Below, in pieces: positions 14,318-26,471 of a DNA stretch of 64,000 nucleotides (the stretch's first letter is position 1; every line of letters begins with the position of its first letter). Position numbers and translations under genes: made by a program. The notes beneath the pieces are model-generated. The model searched no databases and was not told the origin of the DNA. It worked only from the letters and a program-made list of their open reading frames with translations. The DNA comes from Sphingopyxis witflariensis. GTDB lineage: Bacteria; Pseudomonadota; Alphaproteobacteria; Sphingomonadales; Sphingomonadaceae. The stretch is taken from the NCBI RefSeq assembly GCF_002205635.1, contig NZ_NISJ01000004.1, forward strand, positions 267,924 through 331,923, given 5' to 3'.

Positions 14318-15970
14318 ATGCGTTCCCTTTGGGCAGATCGGCTAATGGCCCTGCTGGTCCGCTTCGTCGGGCTGGTCATTCTGTTCGCGGCGATTGCGGC
14401 CGCATTGGCAAGCTTCTTCTACAACAAGGCTGCGGAAGCCGATCAGGCGAGCCGGGTCGCGCTTCAGGCCAATGTCCGGCTACGCGACCATATTGCGGTC
14501 CTCGAAGGCGTGCGGGCGCTCTATCAGTCGGCTCCGAATTCCTCCGGCCCGGGCATCCGCGCCTATCTGGCGGCGCTTCAGCCGCAAATCCATACGCCCG
14601 GGATGGAAGGCGTCGGGATTGCCCTCGCGATGCGGCAGGGAAACCCCGCCGCCGCCGAAGCACGGTTGCGAGCCAATTATGGCAGGAACGTTGCCGTCTG
14701 GCCGATAACCGACCAGCCGATCGGCTTCCCGATCATCCTCGTCGAACCCCACACCCCGCGCCGCAACTATGCGCTGGGCTATGACATGTACAGCGAGCCC
14801 GTCCGGCGCGAGGCCATGCGCCGGGCCTGGCAGACCGGCCGACCGGCGGCCAGCGGGATCGTCCAACTCGTCCAGGAGAAGGGGCTCCGCAACAAACAGC
14901 CCGGCTTCCTCATCTACGTCCCTGTCTACGCCAGCCCGTCCGCACCAACCCTCGCTCCAGCCGGTGAGCGACCGGACGCCGCTGCGGTTGCGACCGCCGC
15001 CAATACCCGGCCGATCGAGGCGTTCGTCTACGCCCCGTTTCGCACCCACGACCTGATGACCGCCCTGCTCGGGTCGCAACTCGACGCGATTGAAGGGCTG
15101 GAAATCTATGCCGGAGACGGCCCGTCGGCGCCGCTGGTGTTCCGGCACGGCAAGCTTGGCTGGGACGCGCACGAGCAGCGGCTTCGGGTCGCCGATCATC
15201 AATGGACGATGCGCATTTCCTATGGCCGCTTCCTCGAACGGTTCGGACGCCCGCTTGGCATCTTCCTGTTCGGTGCCGCGCTCGCGCTGCTGGCGACCCA
15301 GTTGCACCGCGTCCAGCGCCGTCGGATCGGCGCTTTTCAGGCGCTGGCCGAGGAAAGGGCCCGCCATGCCGAGGATCGCGAGCTGATGATCGGCGAGATG
15401 GCCCACCGGATGAAAAATGCGTTCGCCCGCATCGGCGCACTTGCACGCATCACACTACGCGAATCATCGGACTTCGACGATTTCGAGGTGAAGTTCGACG
15501 GCCGGTTGCGCGCATTGTCCGACGCGAAGCAAATGATCGTCACCGGCGCAGTCGACACTGTCGACCTTCGCCAGATCATTCACCGCGAACTGGGGCTCGC
15601 GGGCTGGTCGTCCGATCAACTGGCCGGGGTGAACGGGCCTGCAGTCCGTCTCAATGAAGAAGGCGCGCAGGCGCTCGCATTGACAGTGCATGAGCTCGTC
15701 ACAAACAGCGTCAAATATGGCGCGCTCGCCTGCCACGGCGATCTTTCGGTCGGGTGGCGCCGCGAAGACGGCAACGTCATCCTGTCGTGGATCGAAACCA
15801 GCCTTCCCGAAACGCCGCAGATCGATCAGGACAGCTTCGGCACGCTTTTCATCCGCACGCTGATCGAGCGCCAGTTGAAGGGTAGCTGGGACCGCAGCAT
15901 CACCGACCATGGCCTCGCGATCGCCATCCGATGGGCTGATCGCGACGGCGCGGCGCCCCCGCCAGATTGA
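14318..15970 (+). CDS. CHASE-domain HWE/HisKA_2 sensor histidine kinase
   Basis: 550 residues. One N-terminal membrane helix (about 12-33) and a periplasmic CHASE domain (about 70-280) come first. A second membrane helix (about 305-325) leads to a kinase core with EMAHRMKNAFARI, phosphoacceptor H363, and an ATPase with HELVTNSVKYGAL. Such kinases, common in alphaproteobacteria, feed general stress or light/ligand responses. ATG 14318 is chosen because AGGA lies 9 nt upstream; the open frame extends further but without coding character. No response regulator is adjacent. Confidence 0.88.
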   Translation: MRSLWADRLMALLVRFVGLVILFAAIAAALASFFYNKAAEADQASRVALQANVRLRDHIAVLEGVRALYQSAPNSSGPGIRAYLAALQPQIHTPGMEGVGIALAMRQGNPAAAEARLRANYGRNVAVWPITDQPIGFPIILVEPHTPRRNYALGYDMYSEPVRREAMRRAWQTGRPAASGIVQLVQEKGLRNKQPGFLIYVPVYASPSAPTLAPAGERPDAAAVATAANTRPIEAFVYAPFRTHDLMTALLGSQLDAIEGLEIYAGDGPSAPLVFRHGKLGWDAHEQRLRVADHQWTMRISYGRFLERFGRPLGIFLFGAALALLATQLHRVQRRRIGAFQALAEERARHAEDRELMIGEMAHRMKNAFARIGALARITLRESSDFDDFEVKFDGRLRALSDAKQMIVTGAVDTVDLRQIIHRELGLAGWSSDQLAGVNGPAVRLNEEGAQALALTVHELVTNSVKYGALACHGDLSVGWRREDGNVILSWIETSLPETPQIDQDSFGTLFIRTLIERQLKGSWDRSITDHGLAIAIRWADRDGAAPPPD

Positions 15971-16011
15971 CAAGCCGCCCCCCCGGCGCAAGAGACAGCG
16001 CAACAAGGGGA

Positions 16012-17034
16012 ATGAATGTGACCGGCAAGCAACTGCGCCCGACATCGTTCGACGTCGCCGAGCGCGCCGGCGTGTCGCAATCGACCGTGTCGCGCGCGCT
16101 GCGCGGCAGCCCGGGGGTCAACGCCGAAACGCGCGCGCGCGTGTCCGCCGCCGCACGCGAGATGGGCTATGTCGTCGACCGTCACGCTTCTTCGCTGCGC
16201 CTGAAAAGCAGCGAGACGATCGCGCTCGTCACCATCTGTCGCCCCGGCGAAGACCGTAGCGCGATCAACCCTTTTTACTTTGCGCTGCTCGGCAGCATCG
16301 CCGCCGCGACCTCGGCCCGCGGCTTCAATCTGCTTGTTTCCTTCCAGGAAAGCTCCGACAATTTCCGCGCCGATTTCGTGGCTTCGGGACTCGCCGACGC
16401 GATGATCGTCATCGGGACGACCAGCAACCGGTCGGCCTGGCAATATTTCGCCGACGCGCAGGCGTCGGGCCTCGACTTCGTCTGTTGGGGCAGTCCGGGC
16501 AGCCCCTTTCACTGGATGCGCAGCGAAAATGATGCCGGGGGCCAGATGGCGGGCGAATATTTCGTCGCGCAGGGCCGCCGCCACATCGCCTTCGTAGGGC
16601 CGCAGCAATCGCCGCAACGACAGTTCGACGAACGCCGCGACGGCTTCGTCGCCGCATTGGCCGCGCACGGCCTGACCCCGATCGTCGCGGAGCCACCGTC
16701 GGCGGCCGATCGCCACGCGCAGGGCGTCGCCGCGGTCCGCGACCTGCTGGCACGCCACCCCGAAACCGACGCGATCTTTGCCGCCAGCGACATGCTCGCA
16801 CTGGGTGTTCTCCAGGGCCTGAAAGACGCCGGATGCCGCGTACCCGAAGATGTCGCGCTGATCGGTTTTGACGGCATACGCGCCGGCACCCTTGCCGACC
16901 CCGCGCTGACGACGCTGGAGCCCGATCTCGATGCTGCGGGTGAAGCGCTGGTTGCGATGGCGCTGGAGGATGACGAACATACGCGCAGCGGTACGCGCAT
17001 TCCGGTGCGGCTGGTTGCCCGCGGCACCGCCTGA
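16012..17034 (+). CDS. LacI-family transcriptional regulator
   Basis: 340 residues. The N-terminal HTH TSFDVAERAGVSQSTVSRALRG and hinge helix lead to a periplasmic-binding-like sugar sensor domain that ends with the usual GFDGI and PALTTLEPD segments. AAGGGG lies just before the ATG. No carbohydrate gene adjoins it: a kinase lies upstream, a diguanylate cyclase downstream. The target and effector cannot be inferred. Confidence 0.9.
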   Translation: MNVTGKQLRPTSFDVAERAGVSQSTVSRALRGSPGVNAETRARVSAAAREMGYVVDRHASSLRLKSSETIALVTICRPGEDRSAINPFYFALLGSIAAATSARGFNLLVSFQESSDNFRADFVASGLADAMIVIGTTSNRSAWQYFADAQASGLDFVCWGSPGSPFHWMRSENDAGGQMAGEYFVAQGRRHIAFVGPQQSPQRQFDERRDGFVAALAAHGLTPIVAEPPSAADRHAQGVAAVRDLLARHPETDAIFAASDMLALGVLQGLKDAGCRVPEDVALIGFDGIRAGTLADPALTTLEPDLDAAGEALVAMALEDDEHTRSGTRIPVRLVARGTA

Positions 17035-17130
17035 GTGGATCGTCAGAGACTCCCCCTCGACCTCAAAATAAAGTAACCTCTTGTTATTCGTGCCGCATTA
17101 CGATGGCGGCGGGGATTGCAGGAAGCCGCA

Positions 17131-18306
17131 TTGACCGGACAGTTTTTCATCTCTTTGCTCAACCCGGCCATTGGCCTGTTGTTCGCCGTCACCTTCTTCC
17201 TCATGTGGCTGAATCGCCGCGAAGCCTATATCGCTTATGCCGCCAGCGCCTATGTCGCGACGGCCCTCGCTTTCCTGATCCAGGACATGGCGCCCGTGCT
17301 GCCGATGGAATTGCAGCGGCTGCCCGCGAATCTCTGCTTCCTGCTCACCGGCGCTTTGTTCGCCGCCGCGATCATCAAACGCTATGGCCTGCCCGTCCCG
17401 TGGCGGGAAATGATGGTCGCAATGTCCGTGTCGCTCGCCGTTTTCCTGTGGTTCCTGCTTGGCCAACCGAGCATAGCAGCACGCATCTATGCAATCAGCG
17501 TCGGTGCGGGCGCGATCGCGCTGATGGTTGTTCGCGCGCTGTGGCCGATCGAAAAACCCCATCTGATCGACAGGGTCTTGTTCTGGGTTGCGGTGCTGGC
17601 CGCGATCAATCTGACTGTCCGCCCGATCGCCATTCTGACGCTCGGCGGCGGCTTCGACAATTATGACGGCTTCCAGCAGTCGGTTTACTGGACAACCGTC
17701 CAGTTCAGCCAGGCGATGGTATCGGTTGCGGCAGCGATCAGCCTGATGGTCGCGATCGCGATCGACATGGTCGCCGAACTGCGCCTGCAGGCGGCTGGCG
17801 ACACATTGTCGGGCCTGCTCAATCGCCGCGGGTTCGAGGCGGAAGCCGGTGCCGCGCTGCGCCGCTGCGCCGCCGAAGAAGCTCCCGCCGCGCTGCTGAT
17901 CGCCGACTTCGACCATTTCAAGGCAATCAACGACACTTATGGCCACGCGGTCGGCGACGCGATCATCACCGCCTTTGGCACGCACGTCCGCGCGGTCGGT
18001 CCGGCAGAGATGATTGCTGGCCGCATTGGCGGCGAGGAATTTGCCATCCTCGTCCCCGGGGCGAGCATCGAGGCCGGGCGCCAGCTCGCCGAAACGATCC
18101 GCAGCGGGCTCCTCGCCGCCTGCGCCGATCGCATCCCGGCCGCGCTTCGCCCTTCGACCTGCATCGGCATCAGCGTCGGCACCCCCGGCGCCACGCTGTC
18201 ACAATTAATGCAACAGGCCGATCAGGCGCTTTACGATGCCAAGCGAACCGGGCGCGACTGCGTCCGCACCTTCACGCCCACGGTGATCCGGATCGCCAGC
18301 GCCTGA
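17131..18306 (+). CDS. Membrane-bound diguanylate cyclase
   Basis: 391 residues. Six or so hydrophobic helices occupy residues 1-215 and a GGDEF domain follows. The active site reads GGEEF at residues 300-304, with the substrate-binding DFDHFKAINDTYGH upstream. It should make c-di-GMP from two GTP. No RxxD inhibitory site is seen five residues before GGEEF. TTG 17131 is preferred because AGGAAG lies 5 nt before it; TTG 17116 is an alternative. Confidence 0.88.
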   Translation: MTGQFFISLLNPAIGLLFAVTFFLMWLNRREAYIAYAASAYVATALAFLIQDMAPVLPMELQRLPANLCFLLTGALFAAAIIKRYGLPVPWREMMVAMSVSLAVFLWFLLGQPSIAARIYAISVGAGAIALMVVRALWPIEKPHLIDRVLFWVAVLAAINLTVRPIAILTLGGGFDNYDGFQQSVYWTTVQFSQAMVSVAAAISLMVAIAIDMVAELRLQAAGDTLSGLLNRRGFEAEAGAALRRCAAEEAPAALLIADFDHFKAINDTYGHAVGDAIITAFGTHVRAVGPAEMIAGRIGGEEFAILVPGASIEAGRQLAETIRSGLLAACADRIPAALRPSTCIGISVGTPGATLSQLMQQADQALYDAKRTGRDCVRTFTPTVIRIASA

Positions 18307-18457
18307 CACCAAAATCTCATGGAAAAGCATATCATTGGCTGTCACAATATTCCGCACCCTGTGATACCCGTCACGGTCCCCCCGTCCGACGCCGAGCTAT
18401 GGCCGAGCTCGACCTGACCGATCCACGGCGATCGATCGCCAAAAATGACTGGAGACT

Positions 18458-19015
18458 ATGGTGCAAAAATTGCTCGCGACCGCAGCCCTTGTGGCAATGA
18501 CCGTCGCCCCGCCGTTGATGCCCCCCGCCCTCGCCGCCGCCGATGCTCCCGAAACGACGACCGAGACCAAATTCACCCCGCTCGACGAGATCGACCGGGT
18601 GCGCCAGTCGGGCTGCGGCATCGATGATTTCGAGGAATTTCTCACCTGGTACGTCAGCTCGACCGACTCAGGCGGCTGGCTGGAACAGGTGGTCTGGACC
18701 AATTATATGGTGAAGGTCGGCAAGCTCGCCGATCCCGAGGGCTCCGCCCATTGGGTCGATCGCCAGGACTATCTGGGCCAATTCCGGATCACATCGAGCG
18801 ATTACCGCTTCAGTCGCAGGAACCCCGCCGCAGCGACGAATGATGAATTTCGCAAGGTCACGCTCACACGTCTTGGCGAAAAGCAATATCGCGTCGATTG
18901 GCAGGGCGGCCTGCCCTTCGCCGGGGTTGAGGGTGCCGATCGGGATGCCGCCGCCGGCGCCTATATTTTCGAACATAAAAAGGACTGCTGGTATCTGACC
19001 GGCGACCTGCGCTGA
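18458..19015 (+). CDS. Exported protein of unknown function
   Basis: 185 residues. A signal peptide ends near ALAAADA. The mature part is acidic with two Cys (GCGIDDFEEF near residue 50 and KKDCWYLTGDLR at the end) that may form a disulfide. GGAG precedes the ATG. It is followed after 16 nt by another exported protein, so the two probably form an operon. I do not recognise the family. Confidence 0.7.
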   Translation: MVQKLLATAALVAMTVAPPLMPPALAAADAPETTTETKFTPLDEIDRVRQSGCGIDDFEEFLTWYVSSTDSGGWLEQVVWTNYMVKVGKLADPEGSAHWVDRQDYLGQFRITSSDYRFSRRNPAAATNDEFRKVTLTRLGEKQYRVDWQGGLPFAGVEGADRDAAAGAYIFEHKKDCWYLTGDLR

Positions 19016-19031
19016 CCGGAGATCGAGCCGA

Positions 19032-19724
19032 ATGCGATTCCATCTCTCCCTCGCATGGCTTGCGTTGCTGTCGTCCGTTCCCGCAGGCGCCGAAGATAGG
19101 TTGATCTCGCGCTATCGCTGCGAGGTGACACGCGACCTGACCGGCGGCACCGTCACGCTGACCCGGCTGTTCACCGAAGAGGGCGAGCGCGATGCGGGCG
19201 ATTTCATGCGCTGGACTCCCAAAGGCAATGATCCTTCGCGCCCCGCGCGCCCACTCGACGTCGAACTTTCCTATATTTGGGAACCGGCAAGCCAGCCCGT
19301 GGTAGAACCCCGCGCGATCGACGTGGAGCTTCGAATTGGGCTGGATACCGACCTTCCCGACGTGGCGTGGATCCAGATGCAGCGGCCGTTCCCCGTCAAG
19401 CCTCACGGCATCATCGGAAGCACCGCGCTCTCGACCCAAGTCTTTCCCTATGGCGCACATGACATGAAGAATGGCCATGGCGAACTGCCGCTCGGCGATC
19501 TGCTCGCTTATGCCGACGGCTATGATGCGCTCGACTGGACGCTGATCCGCCCGTCGGACCGGCTGGGCGGAGACAGGGAGCTGGCGCGCGGCAAGATCGA
19601 CATCAACGCGCTTCGCGAGGCGGTGACGGCACTCCCCGCATTACGCCGGGCGCTGGCAGTCAAAAGCGTCGATCCCAAAGCGCGATGCGAACGGGTCCGC
19701 TGGCCGAATCGCCCCGTCCATTGA
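19032..19724 (+). CDS. Exported protein of unknown function
   Basis: 230 residues with a signal peptide ending near SVPAGAED. The mature domain is mixed alpha/beta with a conserved-looking SRYRCEVTRDLTGGTVTLTRLF opening. Partner of the preceding exported gene. I do not recognise it. The following 259 bp (19725-19983) are AT-richer and hold no gene I can support. Confidence 0.68.
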   Translation: MRFHLSLAWLALLSSVPAGAEDRLISRYRCEVTRDLTGGTVTLTRLFTEEGERDAGDFMRWTPKGNDPSRPARPLDVELSYIWEPASQPVVEPRAIDVELRIGLDTDLPDVAWIQMQRPFPVKPHGIIGSTALSTQVFPYGAHDMKNGHGELPLGDLLAYADGYDALDWTLIRPSDRLGGDRELARGKIDINALREAVTALPALRRALAVKSVDPKARCERVRWPNRPVH

Positions 19725-19983
19725 TCGCGGAGGCAAGGCTCCGAACGGTTTGAGCCCGAATATTCAGGAAAAGAATATTGGCGGGAAGATTGCGGATTTT
19801 GTACGCATGCCAACGATTCCTGCCCGGTCCACCGAGCATCAAAAAGCAAGGCGAATGCCGTCGTCGGCTGAAATCATCTTGCTGCGGTAATCATCGCAGG
19901 GTGATGGAAACGAATAAAATCTTGCCTGTTCGGTTCGGCAACGTCTTGATATAAATATATAAGCAGCATTTACAGGAGACATT

Positions 19984-20508
19984 GTGCGCGCAACTTCATT
20001 GACATGCCTATCCCTTGCTGTCGCAGGGCTTGCATTGGTCGGCGCAGACGCCACCGCCACCGAACAGCCCGTCACGCAGGAAGTCAGTTCGACACAGGGA
20101 ACCGCGTGGCTCAACCGCCAGATGGCGGCGCTCGCCGAACGCCATGGCGGCGCCGGCTGGAGGACGACCGCCAGCGGACTGCGCTGGCGCCAGATCGCCG
20201 GGGACGGCAGCGGCGCCCGTCCCGGCCCGACCGATCCGGTCACCGTTCATTATGTCGGCACCTTTGTCGACGGTAGCGAATTCGACAGTTCGGTCCGGCG
20301 CGGCGAGCCCGCAACCTTTCCGCTCAATCGCGTGATCAAGGGGTGGCAGGAAGGCGTGACGCTGATGGGCGTCGGAGACAAGTTCGAATTCGCCATTCCC
20401 TATCAGCTGGCCTATGGCCCGGCCGGCCGTGGGCCGATTCCAGGCCATGCGACGCTTTTGTTCACCGTCGAACTGCTGAGCATCGACCGACCGCCCGCCC
20501 GACCATAG
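19984..20508 (+). CDS. Exported FKBP-type peptidyl-prolyl isomerase
   Basis: 174 residues. A signal peptide (to about ATATEQ) is followed by a short linker and an FKBP domain: VTVHYVGTFVDGSEFDSS, VIKGWQEGVTLMGVGDKFEFAIP, LAYGPAGRGPIPGHATLLFTVELL. These match the FKBP active-site and signature segments closely. It should catalyse prolyl isomerisation in the periplasm. The GTG start at 19984 has CAGGAGA 5 nt upstream. Confidence 0.9.
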   Translation: MRATSLTCLSLAVAGLALVGADATATEQPVTQEVSSTQGTAWLNRQMAALAERHGGAGWRTTASGLRWRQIAGDGSGARPGPTDPVTVHYVGTFVDGSEFDSSVRRGEPATFPLNRVIKGWQEGVTLMGVGDKFEFAIPYQLAYGPAGRGPIPGHATLLFTVELLSIDRPPARP

Positions 20509-20536
20509 GGCGGACCGCAACCGGAGCAAATGCACC

Positions 20537-21622
20537 ATGGATTTCTCGCGCCTGCAGCACACGAGCAAGATCGGCGATGACTGGGTCTATCCCGCCGCGA
20601 AGCCGCTTCGCAGCGGCCATCTCACCGTCGATGCCGACCCGGCGCACCGCATCTATTGGGAGGAATATGGCGCGCCCGATGGCGAGCCTGTCATGGTCCT
20701 TCACGGGGGCCCCGGCGGCGCCTGTTCGCCCGAAATGGCGCGTTTCTTCGATCCCGCACGCTACCGCATCATCCTGTTCGACCAGCGCGGCTGCGGCAAG
20801 AGCGAACCCAATGTCGCAGCGGCAGGGCCCGCAGTCGCGCTCCGCCACAACACCACCGCCGACCTGATCGGCGACATCAACAAACTTCGCGACGCGCTCG
20901 CCATCGACGGCCCGATGCATGTCTTCGGCGGCAGCTGGGGCAGCACGCTTGCCATGGCCTATGCCATCGCCTGTCCGCGGCACTGCGCCAGCCTGATCCT
21001 GCGCGGCATTTTCCTCGGCGCGCCGGAGGATCTCCACTATCTCTATCAGGGCAATGCCGCGACCTTCGAAGAGGCGCCTTTTGCCCTCACCGCGCCCGGC
21101 GCCTATATCCATTATCCCGACGAATGGCGCGCGCTGCTCGCGGTCCTCACCCCGGCCGAGCGCGGCGATGTGATGGCGTCGTACAAGGCGATCTTTGATA
21201 TGGTTCCGGCGAACGACGCCGAACGCGAACGCCAGCAGGCCGCCGCGCTTACCTGGTCGTTGTGGGAGGGCACCATCTCCAACATGATCCCCGAATCCGC
21301 CGCGACCGGAAAATTCGGCGACGCCGATTTCGCGCTCTGCTTCGCGCAGATCGAGGCGCATTATTTTGCGAACAGCCTGTTTCTCGAGCCCGGCCATTTT
21401 CTCGACAATGCCCATATCCTCGCCGCGATCCAGATCCACATCGTCCACGGTCGTTTCGACGAGGTGTGCCCGCTGACTCAGGCATCGCGCCTCGTCGCCG
21501 CGCTGCGCGGCGTGGGGGCCGAACCCGCGACCTATGTGATCACCAACGCGGGACACAGCGCGATGGAACGCGAAAATGCGCTCGCGCTCACCGCGATCAT
21601 GGACGGATTGCCTCGACTGTAG
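20537..21622 (+). CDS. pip: Proline iminopeptidase (S33 family)
   Basis: 361 residues, alpha/beta hydrolase. The oxyanion segment HGGPGG, the FDQRGCGKSEP strand and the nucleophile elbow GGSWGS (Ser near residue 133) are all diagnostic of the S33 family. GRFDEVCP and GHSAMERE provide the catalytic Asp and His. It removes N-terminal proline from peptides in the cytoplasm. It follows the FKBP gene by 28 nt, possibly in one transcript. Confidence 0.93.
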   Translation: MDFSRLQHTSKIGDDWVYPAAKPLRSGHLTVDADPAHRIYWEEYGAPDGEPVMVLHGGPGGACSPEMARFFDPARYRIILFDQRGCGKSEPNVAAAGPAVALRHNTTADLIGDINKLRDALAIDGPMHVFGGSWGSTLAMAYAIACPRHCASLILRGIFLGAPEDLHYLYQGNAATFEEAPFALTAPGAYIHYPDEWRALLAVLTPAERGDVMASYKAIFDMVPANDAERERQQAAALTWSLWEGTISNMIPESAATGKFGDADFALCFAQIEAHYFANSLFLEPGHFLDNAHILAAIQIHIVHGRFDEVCPLTQASRLVAALRGVGAEPATYVITNAGHSAMERENALALTAIMDGLPRL

Positions 21623-21774
21623 CCGAAAGCCCGCCCCCAGCCCCTTGCATTTCCATGACCTGAGCGTAAGGCGGCGCCAACAATCACCGCGCGTGCGACT
21701 CCCGTTGGCCCCGCTCTCCTGGCCGGGCACCGGACGGTCATTCCCCGCCGCGCCAACATGGGGACTGCAATCCT

Positions 21775-24450
<2,676 letters not shown>

Positions 24451-24465
24451 TGCTAAACGAGGGCG

Positions 24466-24792
24466 ATGAGCGGACTTCTTCTCTTCGCCCTCGGCTTTCT
24501 TTGCGGTGCCGGCCTGATGCTGGCGCGGCGCCGTGGCGGCGAAGCGCGCGACCTCACCGGTCCCCCGCGCATCGCCCCGCCATCGGCCATACGCCCACCG
24601 GGCCAGACGCAGGCTGACGCGTCGTGGACGCGCGTCCACATCAACAGCGAAACTATCGAAGACACCGAACTTCTTGACCTGATTCGCCGCGGCCGCAAGA
24701 TCGAGGCGATCAAGCGGATGCGCGACCTCACCGGAATGCGGCTCGCCGAAGCCAAGAACGCGGTGGAGACGTTGGAACAGACGCTGCGCTGA
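24466..24792 (+). CDS. Membrane-anchored protein with L7/L12 C-terminal-like domain
   Basis: 108 residues. One N-terminal membrane helix (residues 3-19) is followed by a basic/proline linker. The C-terminal fold runs LLDLIRRGRKIEAIKRMRDLTGMRLAEAKNAVE, with the pattern of the ribosomal protein L7/L12 C-terminal domain. The function of such anchored domains is unknown. It is tightly downstream of acnA (15 nt), so probably cotranscribed. Confidence 0.75.
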   Translation: MSGLLLFALGFLCGAGLMLARRRGGEARDLTGPPRIAPPSAIRPPGQTQADASWTRVHINSETIEDTELLDLIRRGRKIEAIKRMRDLTGMRLAEAKNAVETLEQTLR

Positions 24793-24812
24793 TCGCGCAA
24801 GCACATTTCACG

Positions 24813-26381
24813 ATGACAGGAACCGGCCCGATGCCATCGACACCAAGCGAAAACATACAACCCGCCACCGTCGCCGGAACAGCGCGGCACTGGCGCTGGA
24901 CGCTGCTACGCCGTATCGTGCATTTCCGCGAAACCTGGGCCGAAGAGGTCGCGAACATCGATCAGGCCGCAGTGATCGCCAAAATCCGTCCCGACGGCGC
25001 CTGGTCGCCGCGTTTCGCCTTCATGTCGAGCATGGCGGCGGGGATCGCTATCCTCGGCCTGCTCCAGAACAGCGTCGCGGTGATCATCGGCGCGATGTTG
25101 ATCGCACCGCTGATGGGGCCAATCATGGCGCTGGGCTTTGCCATCGCGACTGGCGACTTTGCGTGGATGAAGGAAAGCGTGCGCACCCTGCTCGGCGGGG
25201 TACTGCTGGCGCTGTTGCTCGTCGTCATCGTGGTCACCATCTCGCCGATCCAGGCCGTGACAAGCGAGATTGCCGCGCGCACCCAGCCGACGCTCTTCGA
25301 CTTGGGCGTCGCGCTCTTCTCGGCGCTCGCCGGGGCCTATGCCGTGGTACGCGGGCGCGAGGGCACGATCATCGGCGTCGCCATCGCCACCGCGCTGATG
25401 CCGCCGCTCGCGGTCGTCGGCTTCGGACTTGCGACCGGGCAATGGAGCATCTTCGGCGGCGCGCTGATGCTGTTCTTCACCAACTTCATGACGATCGCGC
25501 TGTCAGCGGCGATCGTAGCGCGCGCTTACGGTTTTTCGGCCAGCCTCTCGCCCGACCAGACGCGGCGGCAGACGCTGATGATCGTCGTCTCCTTCCTGTT
25601 GCTGGCGATTCCACTTGGCATATCGCTGCGCCAGATCGCGTGGGAAGCGACCGTGCAGGCGCAGGCGCGCGCCGCCGTCGGCGACGTCTTCCCCGCCTCC
25701 GCCCGCATCACCGACCTCAACGTCGATGCGACTGCAACCCCGGTGATCGTCCAAGCCGCCATCCTGACCCGCTCCGCCCAACCCGGCGCCGATTCCAAGG
25801 TCGAGGCGGCGCTCGAACGCCGGTTGAAGCGCGACGCGCAGGTGACGCTCGACCAATATCTGATCGGCTCGGCGGTCGACCTCGCCGCAGCACGCAACGA
25901 CATGGCGCGGTTGCGTGACGTCGCCGCGCGCGCCGAGCGCGACAATGCCGACATCAGCCGCGACCTTGCCCTGCTCGCCGGGGTCGATGCGAAAGCCGTG
26001 ACGGTCGACAATGAAAAGAAGCGCGCAACGGTGCGCGCGGTGCGCCTGCCCGACGCCGGTCTCGGCGCCTATCGCGCCCTTGAGGAGCGGATGCGCGCCG
26101 CCCGGCCCGGCTGGGCGATCGAACTTGTTCCGCCGACGCTGCCGCTGCCATCGGTGACAATTGCCGACGGCAAGATTGCTGAGAGCTCAACCGCCAATTA
26201 CCAGCTGCTACGCTGGGCGGCGCGGCGCGGCCCATTGCCAATCAGCCTCAGCGGCGCAGGCGCGACGACGCTGCAACAGGCCTTGGCTCCCGACGGCGTT
26301 GTGGCAAATCTGACGGAAGAGGCCAAGGCTGGTGACGGCATTGTCACCGCCGCGTGGCAGCTTCCCGGTGGTGGGCGCTGA
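24813..26381 (+). CDS. DUF389 multi-pass membrane protein
   Basis: 522 residues. Several hydrophobic helices between residues about 65 and 270 carry the DUF389 hallmarks: QNSVAVIIGAMLIAPLMGPI and EGTIIGVAIATALMPPLAVVG. A soluble C-terminal domain of about 240 residues follows. Function unknown; a transport role is often supposed. Its last codons and stop run into the 3' end of the opposite-strand tRNA-Val (26369-26381), a tail-to-tail overlap. Confidence 0.85.
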   Translation: MTGTGPMPSTPSENIQPATVAGTARHWRWTLLRRIVHFRETWAEEVANIDQAAVIAKIRPDGAWSPRFAFMSSMAAGIAILGLLQNSVAVIIGAMLIAPLMGPIMALGFAIATGDFAWMKESVRTLLGGVLLALLLVVIVVTISPIQAVTSEIAARTQPTLFDLGVALFSALAGAYAVVRGREGTIIGVAIATALMPPLAVVGFGLATGQWSIFGGALMLFFTNFMTIALSAAIVARAYGFSASLSPDQTRRQTLMIVVSFLLLAIPLGISLRQIAWEATVQAQARAAVGDVFPASARITDLNVDATATPVIVQAAILTRSAQPGADSKVEAALERRLKRDAQVTLDQYLIGSAVDLAAARNDMARLRDVAARAERDNADISRDLALLAGVDAKAVTVDNEKKRATVRAVRLPDAGLGAYRALEERMRAARPGWAIELVPPTLPLPSVTIADGKIAESSTANYQLLRWAARRGPLPISLSGAGATTLQQALAPDGVVANLTEEAKAGDGIVTAAWQLPGGGR

Positions 26382-26444
26382 CGGGCTCGAACCGCCGACC
26401 CTCTCGGTGTAAACGAGATGCTCTACCAACTGAGCTAAGCGCCC
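26369..26444 (-). tRNA. tRNA-Val (TAC), prophage insertion target
   Basis: On the minus strand the acceptor GGGCGCT pairs with AGCGCCC. A D-arm (AGCTCAGTTGGTAGAGC), an anticodon arm with loop TTTACAC (anticodon TAC, valine), a T-arm with GGTTCGAGCC, and an encoded CCA (26371-26369) are all present. The 5' half (to 26401) lies inside the attachment repeat. Upstream of it there are now only 27 bp before the integrase stop codon, so its original upstream sequence has been replaced by prophage DNA. Confidence 0.95.
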
Positions 26445-26445
26445 C
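26401..26445 (-). repeat. attL: 45-bp attachment-site repeat
   Basis: 45 bp identical to 63661-63705. The repeat covers the acceptor 5' strand, D-arm and anticodon arm of tRNA-Val, that is the 5' half. The two copies differ immediately outside this block on both sides. This copy is joined to the tRNA 3' half, so the intact gene lies at this end. Confidence 0.95.
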
Positions 26446-26471
26446 CGAATTGGGTTCCCTGCCTACATTTC

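Noticed and set aside
26208..26429. Short minus-strand protein with VEHLVYTERVGGSS
   Set aside because: This is the well-known artefact of translating a tRNA gene.
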